Shown piece after piece: positions 27,022-38,233 of a stretch of 64,000 nt of DNA (position 1 is the first letter of the stretch; each line of letters begins with the position of its first letter). The notes beneath the pieces are model-generated. The model had not been told where the DNA came from and searched no databases. It was given only the letters and a program-made list of their open reading frames with translations. The DNA is from Notoacmeibacter ruber. Its GTDB lineage: Bacteria; Pseudomonadota; Alphaproteobacteria; Rhizobiales; Rhizobiaceae. The position numbers were made by a program, and so were the translations under genes. Location of the stretch: assembly GCF_003668555.1 (NCBI RefSeq), contig NZ_RCWN01000001.1, positions 1,054,001 through 1,118,000 of the forward strand, given 5' to 3'.

Positions 27022-28986
27022 ATGTTTCACCTGATCGTCTTCCTGCCGCTTATTGGCTTCCTGATCGCCGGTCTCTTCGGCCGCTCCATCGGCGCCAAGG
27101 CGAGCGAGTATGTGACCACCGGCTTCCTCTATGTCGCCGCTGTGCTGTCCTGGATTGCCTTCTTCGATTTCGGGCTGGGCCATGAGGAGGCCATGGTCGT
27201 TCCGGTCATGCAGTGGATGAATATCGGTTCGCTGGCCGTCGACTGGGCGTTCCGCATTGATACGCTGACCGTCGTCATGCTGGTCGTTGTCAACACGGTG
27301 TCCGCTTTGGTGCACACCTACTCGATCGGCTACATGCACCACGATCCGCAGCGGCCGCGTTTCTTCGCCTATCTGTCGCTCTTCACCTTCGCCATGCTGA
27401 TGCTGGTGACGAGCAACAATCTGGTGCAGATGTTCTTTGGCTGGGAGGGGGTCGGCCTGGCCTCCTATCTGCTGATCGGTTTCTGGTACAAGAAGCCGTC
27501 CGCCAACGCTGCGGCAATGAAGGCCTTTATCGTCAACCGTGTCGGCGATTTCGGTTTTCTGCTCGGCATCTTCGGCATTTTCCTGCTGTTCGGATCGGTC
27601 AATTTCGATACCATCTTCGCCAATGCGCGCCAGTTCGATCCGTCAGGCGAGATGAGCTTCTTCGGCTATGGCGTTCCGGCAGCAACCGCCATTACCGTGA
27701 CCTGCCTCCTTCTGTTCATGGGTGCCATGGGCAAGAGCGCGCAGGTGCCGCTTCACACATGGTTGCCGGACGCGATGGAAGGCCCGACACCTGTTTCGGC
27801 CCTGATCCACGCGGCCACCATGGTCACCGCCGGTGTCGTGATGGTGGCCCGTCTGTCACCGATCTTTGAATTGTCTCAGACCGCGCTGGTGGTCGTGACG
27901 GTGGTCGGTGCGATTACGGCGTTCTTCGCGGCCACCGTCGGTCTCGTGCAGAACGACATCAAGCGCGTGATCGCCTACTCGACCTGTTCGCAGCTCGGCT
28001 ACATGTTCGTGGCGCTGGGCGTCGGCGCGTACGGAGCGGCGATTTTCCACCTGTTCACGCACGCCTTCTTCAAGGCGCTCCTGTTCCTGGGTGCGGGCTC
28101 GGTCATCCATGCCGTATCGGACGAGCAGGACATGCGGTTCATGGGCGGGCTTCGCAAGCACATCCCAGCCACCTACTGGATGATGATCATCGGGACGCTG
28201 GCACTGACCGGCGTGGGTATTCCGTTCACCGCGATCGGCACCGCCGGCTTCTTCTCCAAGGACGTCATCATCGAGACGGCCTACGCCAGCCACAGCGTGG
28301 TTTCGACCTTCGCCTTCGTCATGCTGGTTGTCGCGGCTTGCTTCACGTCCTTCTATTCATGGCGACTGATCTTCATGACGTTCCACGGTACGCCGCGTGC
28401 CACGGCAGATGTCATGCACCACGTCCATGAATCGCCATGGGTGATGCTGATTCCGCTCTTCATCCTCGCAGCGGGCGCGATCTTCGCGGGATTGCTTTTC
28501 GAGGGGTTCTTCTACGGGCATGAATATGGAGAGTTCTGGAAGGAATCGCTCTTTGTAGCTGGCGGCAATGAATTGCTGGAAGAGTTCCACCACGTTCCGG
28601 TGTGGGTCGCTCTCTCGCCCTTCATCGCCATGCTGCTCGGGCTCGTGTTCGCCTACTGGTTCTATATTCGCTCGCCAGGTACGCCCAAGGCGCTCGCCCA
28701 GAGCCAGTCCGGCCTCTACGCCTTCCTCCTGAACAAATGGTATTTCGACGAATTGTACGATTTTCTCTTCGTTCGTCCCGCCAAATGGCTCGGCCGCTTC
28801 CTCTGGAAGCGCGGCGACGGCACCGTCATCGACGGGCTCGGTCCAGACGGAATTTCGGCCCGCGTGGTCGATGTCACAAATCGGGTGGTTCGCCTGCAGA
28901 GCGGCTACCTCTACCACTATGCCTTCGCGATGCTGATCGGGGTCGCGGCCCTCGTCACGTGGATGATGCTCGGGAGCGCCTTCTGA
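27022..28986 (+). CDS. nuoL: NADH-quinone oxidoreductase subunit L
   Basis: A 654-residue antiporter-like subunit (ND5) with about 16 helices. Landmarks are the [18 protein letters not shown] block, [49 protein letters not shown] sequence with the lysine/histidine chain, and a long C-terminal region forming the lateral helix that spans the membrane arm. It is followed after one base by nuoM. Length is normal for the family. Confidence 0.97.
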   Translation: MFHLIVFLPLIGFLIAGLFGRSIGAKASEYVTTGFLYVAAVLSWIAFFDFGLGHEEAMVVPVMQWMNIGSLAVDWAFRIDTLTVVMLVVVNTVSALVHTYSIGYMHHDPQRPRFFAYLSLFTFAMLMLVTSNNLVQMFFGWEGVGLASYLLIGFWYKKPSANAAAMKAFIVNRVGDFGFLLGIFGIFLLFGSVNFDTIFANARQFDPSGEMSFFGYGVPAATAITVTCLLLFMGAMGKSAQVPLHTWLPDAMEGPTPVSALIHAATMVTAGVVMVARLSPIFELSQTALVVVTVVGAITAFFAATVGLVQNDIKRVIAYSTCSQLGYMFVALGVGAYGAAIFHLFTHAFFKALLFLGAGSVIHAVSDEQDMRFMGGLRKHIPATYWMMIIGTLALTGVGIPFTAIGTAGFFSKDVIIETAYASHSVVSTFAFVMLVVAACFTSFYSWRLIFMTFHGTPRATADVMHHVHESPWVMLIPLFILAAGAIFAGLLFEGFFYGHEYGEFWKESLFVAGGNELLEEFHHVPVWVALSPFIAMLLGLVFAYWFYIRSPGTPKALAQSQSGLYAFLLNKWYFDELYDFLFVRPAKWLGRFLWKRGDGTVIDGLGPDGISARVVDVTNRVVRLQSGYLYHYAFAMLIGVAALVTWMMLGSAF

Positions 28987-28987
28987 C

Positions 28988-30505
28988 ATGAATGACTGGC
29001 CGATCCTTTCTCTGGTAACCTTTCTGCCGCTGCTTGGAGCGCTGATGATCTCTCTCATCCGCGAGGATGAGGAGGGCTATGGTCGCCGCAATATCCGCAA
29101 TGTGTCGCTGCTGGTCACGGTCGTCACCTTCCTCCTTTCTCTGGTGGTCTGGATCAATTTCGACAATGGCTATGCCGGCTTCCAGATGGAAGAAGACATC
29201 GCCTGGCTCGGCGGCAATGTCGGCTACAGGATGGGCGTGGACGGCATCTCCGTCCTGTTCGTCATCCTGACCACGTTCCTCATGCCGATCTGCATCATCG
29301 CCTCCTGGCGGGCGGTGCAGCACAGGCTCAAGGAATATATGATTGCGTTCCTGATCCTGGAAACGCTGATGATCGGCGTGTTCTGCGCGCTGGATCTGGT
29401 GCTCTTCTATGTCTTCTTCGAGGCCGGTCTCATCCCGATGTTCATCATCATCGGTGTCTGGGGCGGCAAACGGCGCGTCTATGCCTCATTCAAGTTCTTT
29501 CTCTACACACTACTCGGCTCGGTGCTGATGCTGCTCGCCATCATGGCGATGTATGGCATGGCCGGTACGACCGACATCCGCGAACTGTTGGCCTATGATT
29601 TCCCGGCCGGTATGCAGACCTGGCTCTGGCTGGCCTTCTTTGCCTCCTTTGCGGTGAAGATGCCGATGTGGCCGGTTCATACCTGGTTGCCCGATGCGCA
29701 CGTGGAAGCACCGACGGCAGGATCCGTTCTGCTGGCCGGTATTCTCCTGAAGATGGGCGGCTACGGCTTCCTGCGCTTTTCGCTGCCCATGTTCCCCGAC
29801 GCATCCGTCTATTTCCAGCCCTTCGTGATGACGCTTTCGGTGGTGGCGATTGTCTACACCTCGCTCGTCGCCCTGATGCAGGAAGATATGAAGAAGCTGA
29901 TCGCTTACTCTTCGGTTGCGCATATGGGCTATGTGACGATGGGTATCTTCGCCTTCAACGAGTGGGGCGTTCAGGGCGCGATCTTCCAGATGCTGAGTCA
30001 CGGCCTGGTGTCCGGCGCGCTCTTCCTCTGCGTGGGCGTGGTCTACGACCGGATGCACACCCGCGAAATCGCGGCTTATGGCGGCCTGGTCAACAACATG
30101 CCGAAATACGCCGTGGCGTTTCTGATCTTCACCATGGCCAATGTCGGCCTGCCGGGAACGTCTGGTTTCGTCGGTGAATTCCTGACGCTGCTCGGCACGT
30201 ACCAGAGCCAGCCCTGGTTTGCCGCGGTTGCGACGCTTGGCGTGATCCTTTCGGCTGCCTATGCGCTGTGGCTCTATCGCCGCGTCGTTTACGGCAAGCT
30301 GGAGAAGGAGAGCCTGAAGGGGCTTGTGGACCTTTCCGGCCGTGAACGCTTCATCATCTATCCGCTGGTCGCGCTGACCATCCTTTTCGGTGTGTGGCCG
30401 ATGCCGATCTTCGACGTCACCGCCGCTTCCGTCGACCAGCTTCTCAATGAAATCGGACGCGCCGTTTCCGACGGGGCGCAAGCCGCAGCATCTCTGCCGC
30501 GCTAG
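28988..30505 (+). CDS. nuoM: NADH-quinone oxidoreductase subunit M
   Basis: A 505-residue antiporter-like proton-pumping subunit (ND4) with 14 helices. It has [19 protein letters not shown], the [20 protein letters not shown] block with the conserved glutamate, and [20 protein letters not shown] carrying the key lysine, followed by [13 protein letters not shown]. The gene starts 1 base after nuoL and ends 11 bases before nuoN. Confidence 0.97.
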   Translation: MNDWPILSLVTFLPLLGALMISLIREDEEGYGRRNIRNVSLLVTVVTFLLSLVVWINFDNGYAGFQMEEDIAWLGGNVGYRMGVDGISVLFVILTTFLMPICIIASWRAVQHRLKEYMIAFLILETLMIGVFCALDLVLFYVFFEAGLIPMFIIIGVWGGKRRVYASFKFFLYTLLGSVLMLLAIMAMYGMAGTTDIRELLAYDFPAGMQTWLWLAFFASFAVKMPMWPVHTWLPDAHVEAPTAGSVLLAGILLKMGGYGFLRFSLPMFPDASVYFQPFVMTLSVVAIVYTSLVALMQEDMKKLIAYSSVAHMGYVTMGIFAFNEWGVQGAIFQMLSHGLVSGALFLCVGVVYDRMHTREIAAYGGLVNNMPKYAVAFLIFTMANVGLPGTSGFVGEFLTLLGTYQSQPWFAAVATLGVILSAAYALWLYRRVVYGKLEKESLKGLVDLSGRERFIIYPLVALTILFGVWPMPIFDVTAASVDQLLNEIGRAVSDGAQAAASLPR

Positions 30506-30516
30506 GGGAACATCGC

Positions 30517-31959
30517 ATGACGATTGATCTCAACTCGGGACTCATCGCTCTTGGGCCGGAACTACTCATCGTTCTGGGCGCCATACTTCTGCTGATGATC
30601 GGGGTATTCGCGGCCAATAGCGGCATGCGCATCGTGAACGGCCTCGCTGTGGCCTTTCTTCTGGCTGCCGGCGCGCTGGTGATCCTCATGCCGAGCGATA
30701 CGTCGGCCTTCAACAATGCTTTCGTCTCCGACAGCTTCACGCGGTTCATGAAGGTTCTGACGCTGATCGGCTCCGCCGTAACCATGGTGATGAGCGTTGG
30801 GTTCGCCAAGGCCGAACGTTTCGACAAATTCGAATTTCCGGTTCTCATCATGCTCGCCACGGTTGGCATGATGTTCATGATTTCCGCCGACTCGATGCTG
30901 ACTCTCTATATGGGCCTCGAGCTTCAGAGCCTGGCGCTCTACGTCGTCGCCGCGATCAATCGCGAGAGTGTGCGCGCGACGGAGGCCGGCCTGAAATATT
31001 TCGTGCTCGGCGCGCTGTCGTCGGGAATGCTGCTTTATGGGATCAGCCTCGTTTATGGCTATACGGGCACGATCGGCTTCGAAGGTATCGCACTGGCCGT
31101 CACTGGCGAAGAGCGTCAGCTTGGCCTCCTGTTCGGGCTTGTGTTCATTCTTGCGGGCCTTGCCTTCAAGATCTCCGCCGTGCCGTTCCATATGTGGACG
31201 CCGGATGTGTATGAGGGCGCGCCGACTCCGGTGACTGCCTTCTTTGCCGCAGCGCCGAAAATGGCCGCCATGGCTCTTCTCGTTCGCGTGGTTATGGACG
31301 CTTTCGAACCGTTGACCACCGACTGGCGTCAGATCATCACCTTCATCTCGATTGCTTCGATGGCGCTAGGCAGCTTCGCAGCAATTGGCCAGCGCAACAT
31401 CAAGCGCCTTATGGCCTATTCCTCGATTGGCCATATGGGATTTGCGCTCGTTGGTCTCGCGGCTGGCACGCAGGCGGGTGTGCGTGGTGTGGCTATCTAC
31501 ATGCTCATCTATCTGGCGATGACGCTCGGCAGCTTCGCCTTCATTCTCGCCATGCGTCGCAAGGGCGGCAATTTTGAAAATATCGGCGATCTGGCAGGCT
31601 TGTCCTCGACCAATCCGCTTATGGCTGTCGCTTTGACCGTGCTGATGTTCAGCCTGGCCGGTATTCCGCCGCTCGCGGGGTTCTGGGCAAAGTGGTACGT
31701 CTTCCTCGCAGCTATCGAAGCGGATCTCTACGCGCTTGCCATTATCGGCGTCGTGGCGAGTGTGGTGGGCGCCTTTTACTATCTGCGCCTCATCAAGATC
31801 ATGTGGTTCGACGAGCCGGTCGGACGGCTGGAGCCGGTTCAGGGTGAACTCGGCACAGTGCTTGGTCTTTCGACAGCCTTCACGCTTCTCTACGTCATCA
31901 TTGCCGGGCCGGTTGAAGCTTCGGCCGAGATCGCCGCTCGCGCATTCTTCGCCGGGTGA
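30517..31959 (+). CDS. nuoN: NADH-quinone oxidoreductase subunit N
   Basis: A 480-residue antiporter-like subunit (ND2) with about 14 helices. [19 protein letters not shown] holds the helix-5 glutamate, [20 protein letters not shown] the helix-7/8 lysine region, and [19 protein letters not shown] the later conserved lysine. It is the last complex I gene. Its stop overlaps the GTG start of birA by 4 bases (GTGA at 31956-31959), so the transcript and translation continue into birA. Confidence 0.97.
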   Translation: MTIDLNSGLIALGPELLIVLGAILLLMIGVFAANSGMRIVNGLAVAFLLAAGALVILMPSDTSAFNNAFVSDSFTRFMKVLTLIGSAVTMVMSVGFAKAERFDKFEFPVLIMLATVGMMFMISADSMLTLYMGLELQSLALYVVAAINRESVRATEAGLKYFVLGALSSGMLLYGISLVYGYTGTIGFEGIALAVTGEERQLGLLFGLVFILAGLAFKISAVPFHMWTPDVYEGAPTPVTAFFAAAPKMAAMALLVRVVMDAFEPLTTDWRQIITFISIASMALGSFAAIGQRNIKRLMAYSSIGHMGFALVGLAAGTQAGVRGVAIYMLIYLAMTLGSFAFILAMRRKGGNFENIGDLAGLSSTNPLMAVALTVLMFSLAGIPPLAGFWAKWYVFLAAIEADLYALAIIGVVASVVGAFYYLRLIKIMWFDEPVGRLEPVQGELGTVLGLSTAFTLLYVIIAGPVEASAEIAARAFFAG

Positions 31960-32753
31960 CCGAGGCAGGAACGTCCAGCACAGACGAACTGAAGGCCGAT
32001 CCTCTCTGGCCGGAGGGGGTTGGCCTCGTCCTTCTGAACGAGGTCGACAGCACCAACGCCGAGGCGCGCCGTCAGGAGAACCTGGGACTGGACGGTCCGT
32101 TCTGGGTGATGGCCCGTCGGCAACTGGCCGGACGGGCCAGGCGCGGACGCAATTGGGTCAGTGAGGCCGGTAATCTTTACGCCTCGCTCCTCCTTCCAAT
32201 GACTTCGGAATCTTCAGCGATCGGAACACTCCCGCTTGTCGCCGCGCTTGCGGTGCACCGTGCCATAGAGCAGGTGCTGCCCCATCACGAGCAACGTTTA
32301 AGGCTGAAATGGCCCAATGACGTCCTGATCGGCGGCGCCAAGGTCAACGGCATCTTGCTGGAAGCCGGCGGATCCATGCGTCAGCGTTCGATTATTATCG
32401 GCTGCGGCATCAATTGCGCGCATCACCCTGATAATCCTGCCTATCCGGCGACGGATCTCCTTGCGGAAGGTGTCGATATAACACCGGCGCAGCTTCTGCC
32501 ACGCCTTGCCCGGCAGATTAACGACTGCCTGGTTCTGTGGAGTGAAGGACGGAACTTCGAAACGATCCGCCAATTGTGGCTGGAGCGAGCGCAAGGGGTC
32601 GGTATGCCGATCCGCGTCAACATGGAAACCACGACCCTGACGGGCCGGTTTGCCGGATTGGACTCCGAGGGCTATCTGTTGCTGGAGCGCTCCAATGGCG
32701 AGCTGAGCCGTATATCTGCCGGCGACCTCTTTTTTCAAACGAGATATGAATGA
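31956..32753 (+). CDS. birA: Biotin--[acetyl-CoA-carboxylase] ligase
   Basis: A 265-residue group I biotin-protein ligase without the DNA-binding domain of E. coli BirA, so it attaches biotin to carboxylases but should not repress transcription. EVDSTNAEA is the substrate loop, [20 protein letters not shown] the biotinyl-AMP loop (consensus GRGRRGR, here with Ala), and [21 protein letters not shown] the catalytic lysine block. It uses a GTG start overlapping nuoN. Its stop overlaps the RNase J gene, continuing the coupled run. Confidence 0.93.
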   Translation: MTEAGTSSTDELKADPLWPEGVGLVLLNEVDSTNAEARRQENLGLDGPFWVMARRQLAGRARRGRNWVSEAGNLYASLLLPMTSESSAIGTLPLVAALAVHRAIEQVLPHHEQRLRLKWPNDVLIGGAKVNGILLEAGGSMRQRSIIIGCGINCAHHPDNPAYPATDLLAEGVDITPAQLLPRLARQINDCLVLWSEGRNFETIRQLWLERAQGVGMPIRVNMETTTLTGRFAGLDSEGYLLLERSNGELSRISAGDLFFQTRYE

Positions 32754-34417
32754 ACGACAGTAAGAACGAACTCGTTTTCGCGCCGCTTGGCGGCGTCGGC
32801 GAAATCGGCATGAACTTCGGCCTTTATGGCTTTGGCCCGCCGAAAAAACGCAAATGGATCATCGTCGATTGCGGCGTGACCTTTCCGGGACCGGAATTGC
32901 CGGGCGTCGATCTGGTTCTGCCCGATATCGCGTTTATCGAGGCGGAGCGGGAGAACCTGCTCGGCATGGTCATCACCCATGCCCATGAAGACCATTATGG
33001 CGCTATACTGGATCTTTGGCCGCGGCTGCGGTGCCCCATCCATATGAGTGCATTCACCGCAGCGATGCTGGAAGCCAAACGGGAGCCGGAGCATCAGCTC
33101 GATCTGGACATCCACCTTTTCCAGGCCAATGACACGTTCGATCTTGGCCCGTTCAGCCTCAAGGTTATTCCGGTCACTCACTCCATTCCCGAGCCGTTCA
33201 GCCTGCTCATTGAAACCACGCTCGGCCGTGTGCTCCATACGGGTGACTGGAAGTTCGATCCCGAGCCCGCGATCGGTCAGCCCGTGGATCAGGACCAGTT
33301 TGCCAAGATTGGTGATGACGGACTGCTGGCTCTCGTCTGCGACAGCACCAATGCGATGACGGATGGCGAAAGCCCTTCGGAGAAGGCCGTTAATGAAGGA
33401 TTGCGCGAGCAGATCGAGAAAGCGCCCGGGCGGGTGGTGATCACGTCGTTCTCCTCCAATGTCGGCAGGATTCGTTCGATCATGGAAGCGGCCCGCGATA
33501 GCGGTCGTTCGCTTCTGGTGCTGGGGCGCTCGATGAGGCGTGTCATGGATGTGGCGGGCGACCTTGGCTATTTGGACGGACTGCCGGAACCGATCCCCGA
33601 AGACGAGGCCGATAACATACCGCGGGAAAACCTTGCGATCCTCTGCACGGGAAGCCAGGGCGAGCCGAGGGCGGCGCTGGCGAAACTGTCGCGGGACGAG
33701 ATGCGCGCCGTCAGCCTGACCAAGGGCGACATGGTGATCTTTTCGTCCCGGGCCATTCCAGGCAATGAAAAAGCGATCAACGACATCAAGAACGGCCTGA
33801 TCGAGCAGGGCGTGCGGATTCTCGAAAACAGCGAGGCGCTCGTCCATGTTTCGGGGCACCCGCGCCGGAATGAATTGCGGCGCATGTATCAGCTGACCCG
33901 ACCATCCATTGCGGTCCCGGTCCACGGCGAGGCAGCGCATCTCTCCGCTCACGCCGCATTGGCCGCCGAGGAGGGCATCGCGCAGGTGGCGTCGATCCGG
34001 AATGGCGATGTGCTCCGGCTCGCGCCGGGCGACGCGGAGATCGTCCATCAGATCGAGGCGGGCCGCGATTACAAGGACGGTCTTCTTTATGGCGATGACC
34101 GGCAGGTTGGCCTGCGCGATCGCCGCAAGCTTTCCTTCGCAGGGATTGTCTGCCTGAACGTTATCCTCGACGAGAAACTGCAGCTTCTCGACGATCCCGA
34201 CATTGAGGCGGTAGGCTTGCCGGAAGCCGACGGGCAGGGCGACGATATGGAAGACGTGCTTCTGGAAGCCGCGATCGGGGCGATCAACAGCATTCCGAGC
34301 AAGCGCCGCCGCGATCTAGATCTCGTCGCGGAAGCGGCTCGTCGCGCCATTCGCGCGCAGGCACGCGACGTGTGGGGCAAAAAGCCCCTGGTTACCGTAT
34401 TCGTATCGCAGGTTTGA
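32750..34417 (+). CDS. rnj: Ribonuclease J
   Basis: A 555-residue beta-CASP metallo-beta-lactamase nuclease that acts in rRNA and mRNA processing, with 5'-exo and endo activity in studied homologues. The zinc motif is VITHAHEDHYGAI. GDWKFDPEP, CDSTNA, TSFSSNVGRI and the C-terminal HVSGHPRRNELRRMYQLTRP with PVHGEAAHL fit RNase J. The ATG shares a base with the birA stop. Alphaproteobacteria often carry this enzyme alongside RNase E. AAGGAGG follows at the end of the intergenic stretch for the next gene. Confidence 0.94.
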   Translation: MNDSKNELVFAPLGGVGEIGMNFGLYGFGPPKKRKWIIVDCGVTFPGPELPGVDLVLPDIAFIEAERENLLGMVITHAHEDHYGAILDLWPRLRCPIHMSAFTAAMLEAKREPEHQLDLDIHLFQANDTFDLGPFSLKVIPVTHSIPEPFSLLIETTLGRVLHTGDWKFDPEPAIGQPVDQDQFAKIGDDGLLALVCDSTNAMTDGESPSEKAVNEGLREQIEKAPGRVVITSFSSNVGRIRSIMEAARDSGRSLLVLGRSMRRVMDVAGDLGYLDGLPEPIPEDEADNIPRENLAILCTGSQGEPRAALAKLSRDEMRAVSLTKGDMVIFSSRAIPGNEKAINDIKNGLIEQGVRILENSEALVHVSGHPRRNELRRMYQLTRPSIAVPVHGEAAHLSAHAALAAEEGIAQVASIRNGDVLRLAPGDAEIVHQIEAGRDYKDGLLYGDDRQVGLRDRRKLSFAGIVCLNVILDEKLQLLDDPDIEAVGLPEADGQGDDMEDVLLEAAIGAINSIPSKRRRDLDLVAEAARRAIRAQARDVWGKKPLVTVFVSQV

Positions 34418-34436
34418 ACGGAGAAGGAGGCTGACA

Positions 34437-34841
34437 ATGATCGGTCGTCTCAATCATGTGGCTATAGCGGTTCCCGACCTTCTCGCTGGCGTCGCGGTTT
34501 ACCGCGATACGCTCGGCGCCAATGTCAGCCAGCCCCAGCCTCTTCCAGAGCATGGGGTGACGGTGGTCTTTATTGAATTGCCGAACACCAAGATCGAACT
34601 TCTGGAGCCACTCGGCGAAAATTCGCCGATAGCGGCTTTTCTGGAAAAGAACCCGGCAGGTGGAATGCACCACATCTGTTACGAGGTCGAAGATATCGTC
34701 GCCGCAAAGGCGCGTCTTAAAACACAAGGCGCACGTGTGCTGGGTGACGGCGAGCCGAAGACCGGGGCGCATGGCAAGCCGGTTCTGTTTCTTCATCCGA
34801 AGGACTTTACCGGCACGCTCGTGGAGCTGGAGCAGGTCTAG
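34437..34841 (+). CDS. mce: Methylmalonyl-CoA epimerase
   Basis: A 134-residue VOC-fold metalloenzyme that interconverts (R)- and (S)-methylmalonyl-CoA in propionate metabolism. GRLNHVAIAVPDL holds the first metal histidine, FIELPNTKIELLEPLGE and GGMHHICYEVEDI the following metal and catalytic positions, and VLFLHPKDFTGTLVELEQV the last glutamate. AGAAGGAGG (34421-34429) gives a strong ribosome-binding site. It lies 19 bases after RNase J and 5 bases before the DUF1467 gene. Confidence 0.94.
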   Translation: MIGRLNHVAIAVPDLLAGVAVYRDTLGANVSQPQPLPEHGVTVVFIELPNTKIELLEPLGENSPIAAFLEKNPAGGMHHICYEVEDIVAAKARLKTQGARVLGDGEPKTGAHGKPVLFLHPKDFTGTLVELEQV

Positions 34842-34846
34842 GCGAG

Positions 34847-35122
34847 ATGGATTGGGCTTTTCTCTTCGCTGTCTACTTCGTGCTATGGTGGATCACGCTA
34901 TTCGCGGTTCTGCCATTTTCGCTCCGCACACAGGATGAGAGCGATGAGGGAGTCACGCTCGGAACCAGCGATAGCGCGCCGGAAGTTGGACGACACCATG
35001 TGCTGAGGGCATTCCTTCGGACAACCCTGGTTTCCGCGTTGCTGCTTGGCGCTTACATGCTGGTGAGTTGGGCAACGGGCTGGTCGCTTGCAGACCTGCC
35101 GGTGCTGGTGCCCAATATGTAA
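34847..35122 (+). CDS. DUF1467 family membrane protein
   Basis: A 91-residue protein with two hydrophobic helices: residues 2-23 (WAFLFAVYFVLWWITLFAVLP) and about 59-79 (FLRTTLVSALLLGAYMLVSW). Between them is an acidic polar loop (TQDESDEGVTLG) and the conserved DUF1467 alphaproteobacterial layout. The function is unknown. It is the last gene of the nuo-to-DUF1467 unit and is followed by a strong terminator. Association of this gene with mce and proS recurs in Hyphomicrobiales. Confidence 0.88.
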   Translation: MDWAFLFAVYFVLWWITLFAVLPFSLRTQDESDEGVTLGTSDSAPEVGRHHVLRAFLRTTLVSALLLGAYMLVSWATGWSLADLPVLVPNM

Positions 35123-35144
35123 GGACGGAACGTCCCTCCTAAGG

Positions 35145-35175
35145 AAAACGGGACCGCTAAGCGGTCCCGTTTTAA
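35145..35175 (+). terminator. Strong hairpin terminator ending the nuo-birA-rnj-mce-DUF1467 unit
   Basis: Perfect 13-bp stem AAAACGGGACCGC (35145-35157) with GCGGTCCCGTTTT (35161-35173) around a 3-base TAA loop. The A/T-rich ends make it able to terminate from either direction, though no gene arrives on the minus strand here. Confidence 0.9.
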
Positions 35176-35609
35176 GTTCGAACGCGTGATCTACCCCCGC
35201 AATGCGGGTCGGCTGCGAGTGACGCGCCGCGATCTCATCCTCCCAAGACAAAAGACGCGTTCTGTTTGACCGGTTTGAACCCGGCTCTTGCATGTGCCGG
35301 GCACACAAGCAGAGCGAAAGCCTCTTGTCACCCGAATTTTGGCTTATGCGGCGAAAAACTTATGATGCACTGCAAAAGGTCCGAATGTTTGCTCAACAGT
35401 CGAACAATACTGCTGTGACGTTTACGAAAAGGTCAATTAAGAGGGGCGTCCGGTGAAGCCGGGACTGTCCATGATCGTCACATCGTCCTTGACGATGAGC
35501 CGCAGCCTTGGCGGTTTTAATCGCATCGACTCTGCATTAGAAGTCCGCTCAAACTCCGGTCATCGCGACCGATTCTCTCACCCCTTCCGGAATTCAAGGG
35601 CTGCCTCAC
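35174..35609. other. Long (about 436-base) gap before proS, no gene recognised
   Basis: I see no convincing protein-coding or known RNA gene. Features noted are a 6-bp GC hairpin CCCGGC/GCCGGG with a 10-base loop (35280-35301), a more AT-rich part at about 35330-35450, and CTTGAC within 35488-35493 without a good -10. A short plus-strand frame overlapping the proS start looks spurious. The region is long enough to hold the proS promoter and a small RNA, but nothing proves either. Confidence 0.35.
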
Positions 35610-36944
35610 ATGCGTTTGTCGCACTACTTTCTGCCCATCCTTAAAGAAACGCCTCGTGAAGCCGAGATCGTTTCACACCGTCTGATGCTGCGCGCCGGCA
35701 TGATCAAGCAGCAGGCGGCGGGCATTTTCAGCTTTCTGCCGCTCGGCAAGAAGGTGTTGGACAAGGTCTGCGACATCATCCGCGAGGAGCAGGACCGGGC
35801 AGGGGCGATCGAGATCTTGATGCCGACCGTCCAGCCGGCCGATCTTTGGCAGGAGAGTGGACGCTACAACGCTTACGGTCCCGAGATGCTGCGCATTCGC
35901 GACCGCCATGATCGCGACATGCTCTATGGTCCGACCAATGAAGAGATGGTGACGGATATCTTCCGGACCTATGTACGATCCTACAAGGATCTTCCGCTCA
36001 ATCTCTATCACCTTCAGTGGAAATTCCGCGATGAGGTCCGCCCGCGCTTCGGGGTCATGCGGGGCCGCGAGTTTCTGATGAAGGACGCCTATTCGTTCGA
36101 TCTCGATTACGAGAGTGCGAAGATCGCCTATTACCGGATGTTCGTCGCCTATCTGCGGACATTCCAGCGCTGCGGATTGACCGCCATCCCGATGCGTGCC
36201 GATACCGGCCCGATCGGCGGCGATCTGTCTCATGAGTTCATCGTCCTTGCGGAGACCGGTGAATCGGAGGTCTTCTGCGACCGAGCCTTTCTTGAATATG
36301 ACACTCCCGGCGCGGATACCGACTTCTCGGATGCCGAGGCGTTGTCCGATCTGGTTGCCAAGTGGACCACCCCTTACGCGGCGACCGACGAAATGCATGA
36401 CGAGCAGGCTTGGGGGGCATTGTCCGATGACACCCGTATCAGCGCACGGGGTATCGAGGTTGGTCACATCTTCCATTTCGGAACGAAGTATTCCGAGCCG
36501 ATGGGCGCGAAGGTGACCGGACCCGCTGGCGCCCAGGTGCCGGTTTCCATGGGAAGCTACGGCATCGGGCCGACGCGGTTGCTCGGCGCGATCATCGAGG
36601 CCAGCCATGACGAGGCCGGCATCATCTGGCCGCAGAGCGTCGCGCCGTTCGACGTTTCGATCATCAGCATGAAGGTTGGTGACGATCTGTGCGACGACGC
36701 CGCTGAAAAGCTCTACCGTGCCGCAAAGGAGGGTGGGCTGGATCCCTTGCTGGACGATACCGATGCGCGGGCCGGTGCCAAGTTCGCAACGCACGAGTTG
36801 ATCGGCATTCCGGTTCAGATCGTCGCTGGCCCCAGAGGGCTTGCCGAAGGCAAGGTGGAACTGCGCGCCCGCGCCAGTGGCGAAAAGCGTGAGTTGTCGC
36901 TCGACGAAGCATTGAACATGCTGACGGCAGGCGCCCTTCGATGA
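35610..36944 (+). CDS. proS: Prolyl-tRNA synthetase (short alphaproteobacterial type)
   Basis: A 444-residue class II synthetase. Motif 1 is near [21 protein letters not shown], motif 2 is [26 protein letters not shown], and motif 3 is [18 protein letters not shown]-terminal anticodon-binding domain follows ([27 protein letters not shown]). At this length it lacks the large editing insertion of the E. coli enzyme (572 residues), as in other alphaproteobacterial ProRS with a mini-insertion, so Ala-tRNA-Pro would have to be cleared by a separate deacylase. Its stop overlaps the lolC start (ATGA). Confidence 0.95.
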   Translation: MRLSHYFLPILKETPREAEIVSHRLMLRAGMIKQQAAGIFSFLPLGKKVLDKVCDIIREEQDRAGAIEILMPTVQPADLWQESGRYNAYGPEMLRIRDRHDRDMLYGPTNEEMVTDIFRTYVRSYKDLPLNLYHLQWKFRDEVRPRFGVMRGREFLMKDAYSFDLDYESAKIAYYRMFVAYLRTFQRCGLTAIPMRADTGPIGGDLSHEFIVLAETGESEVFCDRAFLEYDTPGADTDFSDAEALSDLVAKWTTPYAATDEMHDEQAWGALSDDTRISARGIEVGHIFHFGTKYSEPMGAKVTGPAGAQVPVSMGSYGIGPTRLLGAIIEASHDEAGIIWPQSVAPFDVSIISMKVGDDLCDDAAEKLYRAAKEGGLDPLLDDTDARAGAKFATHELIGIPVQIVAGPRGLAEGKVELRARASGEKRELSLDEALNMLTAGALR

Positions 36945-38233
36945 GTGCGGAGGAGGCGATAGCGGATCATGACGGCAAGGCCCGTCCGTTCGGCCGGTTC
37001 GAGCGCATGGTGGCGTTCCGCTATCTGCGCGCACGCCGCAAGGACACTTTCGTCTCGGCCATCGCGCTGATTTCCTTCATCGGCATTCTGCTGGGCGTTG
37101 CGACCCTGATTATCGTGATGGCTGTCATGAACGGTTTTCGCGAGGAACTGCTGAACCGCATTCTGGGAACCAACGGTCATCTGATCGTCCAGCCGATCGA
37201 CTCGCCGCTGGATGATTACGAGACGATTGCCAGCCGGATTTCGGCATTGGCCGGGGTTCAGGCCGCTTTGCCCGTCGTTGAGGGGCAGGCGCTGGCCGAC
37301 GGTAAATCCAACGTCAGCACCGGTGTTATCGTCCGCGGCGTTCGCGATGAGGACCTGCCGAAGCTCAACATGGTGACGCAGAATATTCGGCAGGGCAGCT
37401 TCGACGGGTTCGAGACCTCGGAAGGGGTGGCTGTTGGCATTCGACTGGCCGAAAACCTTGGTCTTATCGCCGGTGATCTGATCACGCTCACCTCGCCAAA
37501 TGGCGACGTGACGCCGATGGGGATGGCGCCGAGGGTCAAGGCCTATCCCGTGACGGCCATCTTCGAAATCGGCATGAGCGAATATGACGCGGCCATCGTC
37601 TATATGCCCCTGTCGGAAGCGCAGCTTTATTTCAATCAGGAAGGGCAGGTGGGCTCCATCGAGGTCTTCCTCGACGAACCCGACGACGTTGATGCCATGG
37701 CCGAGGCGGTGAGAGAGGCGGCCGGGCGGCCCGTCCTCCTGACCGATTGGCGGGAGCGCAATCGCAGTTTCTTCTCCGCCCTTCAGGTCGAGCGCAATGT
37801 GATGTTCATGATCCTGACGCTGATTGTGCTGGTTGCGGCTCTCAACATCATTTCAGGGCTGATCATGCTGGTGAAGGACAAGGGCCGCGATATCGCCATC
37901 TTGCGAACCATCGGTGCCTCGCGCGGATCGGTGCTGCGCATCTTCATCATGACGGGCGCGGCGATCGGCGTGACTGGCACGATAGCGGGCCTTCTGATTG
38001 GTTTGCTCGTCTGCGCCAATATCGAGAGTATTCGCCAGTTCTTCTCCTGGTTGTCCGGCACCACGATCTTCGATCCCAATCTCTATTTTCTGAGCCAGTT
38101 GCCGGCGAAGCTGGATGTTGGAGAGACCGTCGCGGTGATGATCATGGCCTTGACGCTGTCCTTCTTCGCAACGCTCTTGCCAGCTCTCCGTGCGGCCAGA
38201 ATCGATCCGGTCGAGGCCCTTCGCTATGAGTAA
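36941..38233 (+). CDS. lolC: Lipoprotein-releasing ABC transporter permease LolC/LolE
   Basis: A 430-residue MacB/FtsX-type permease that, with LolD, extracts lipoproteins from the inner membrane and passes them to the chaperone LolA. The N-terminal [37 protein letters not shown] holds the cytoplasmic helix and TM1; a periplasmic domain of about 200 residues follows; three TMs form the FtsX domain with [20 protein letters not shown]. Only one permease gene is present, so a LolF-like homodimer is possible. It overlaps proS by 4 and lolD by 8 bases. Confidence 0.93.
   Translation: MSAEEAIADHDGKARPFGRFERMVAFRYLRARRKDTFVSAIALISFIGILLGVATLIIVMAVMNGFREELLNRILGTNGHLIVQPIDSPLDDYETIASRISALAGVQAALPVVEGQALADGKSNVSTGVIVRGVRDEDLPKLNMVTQNIRQGSFDGFETSEGVAVGIRLAENLGLIAGDLITLTSPNGDVTPMGMAPRVKAYPVTAIFEIGMSEYDAAIVYMPLSEAQLYFNQEGQVGSIEVFLDEPDDVDAMAEAVREAAGRPVLLTDWRERNRSFFSALQVERNVMFMILTLIVLVAALNIISGLIMLVKDKGRDIAILRTIGASRGSVLRIFIMTGAAIGVTGTIAGLLIGLLVCANIESIRQFFSWLSGTTIFDPNLYFLSQLPAKLDVGETVAVMIMALTLSFFATLLPALRAARIDPVEALRYE

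Noticed and set aside
35453..35644. 63-codon plus-strand ORF before proS
   Set aside because: No ribosome-binding site, Ser/Arg-rich, and it overlaps the proS start in another frame.
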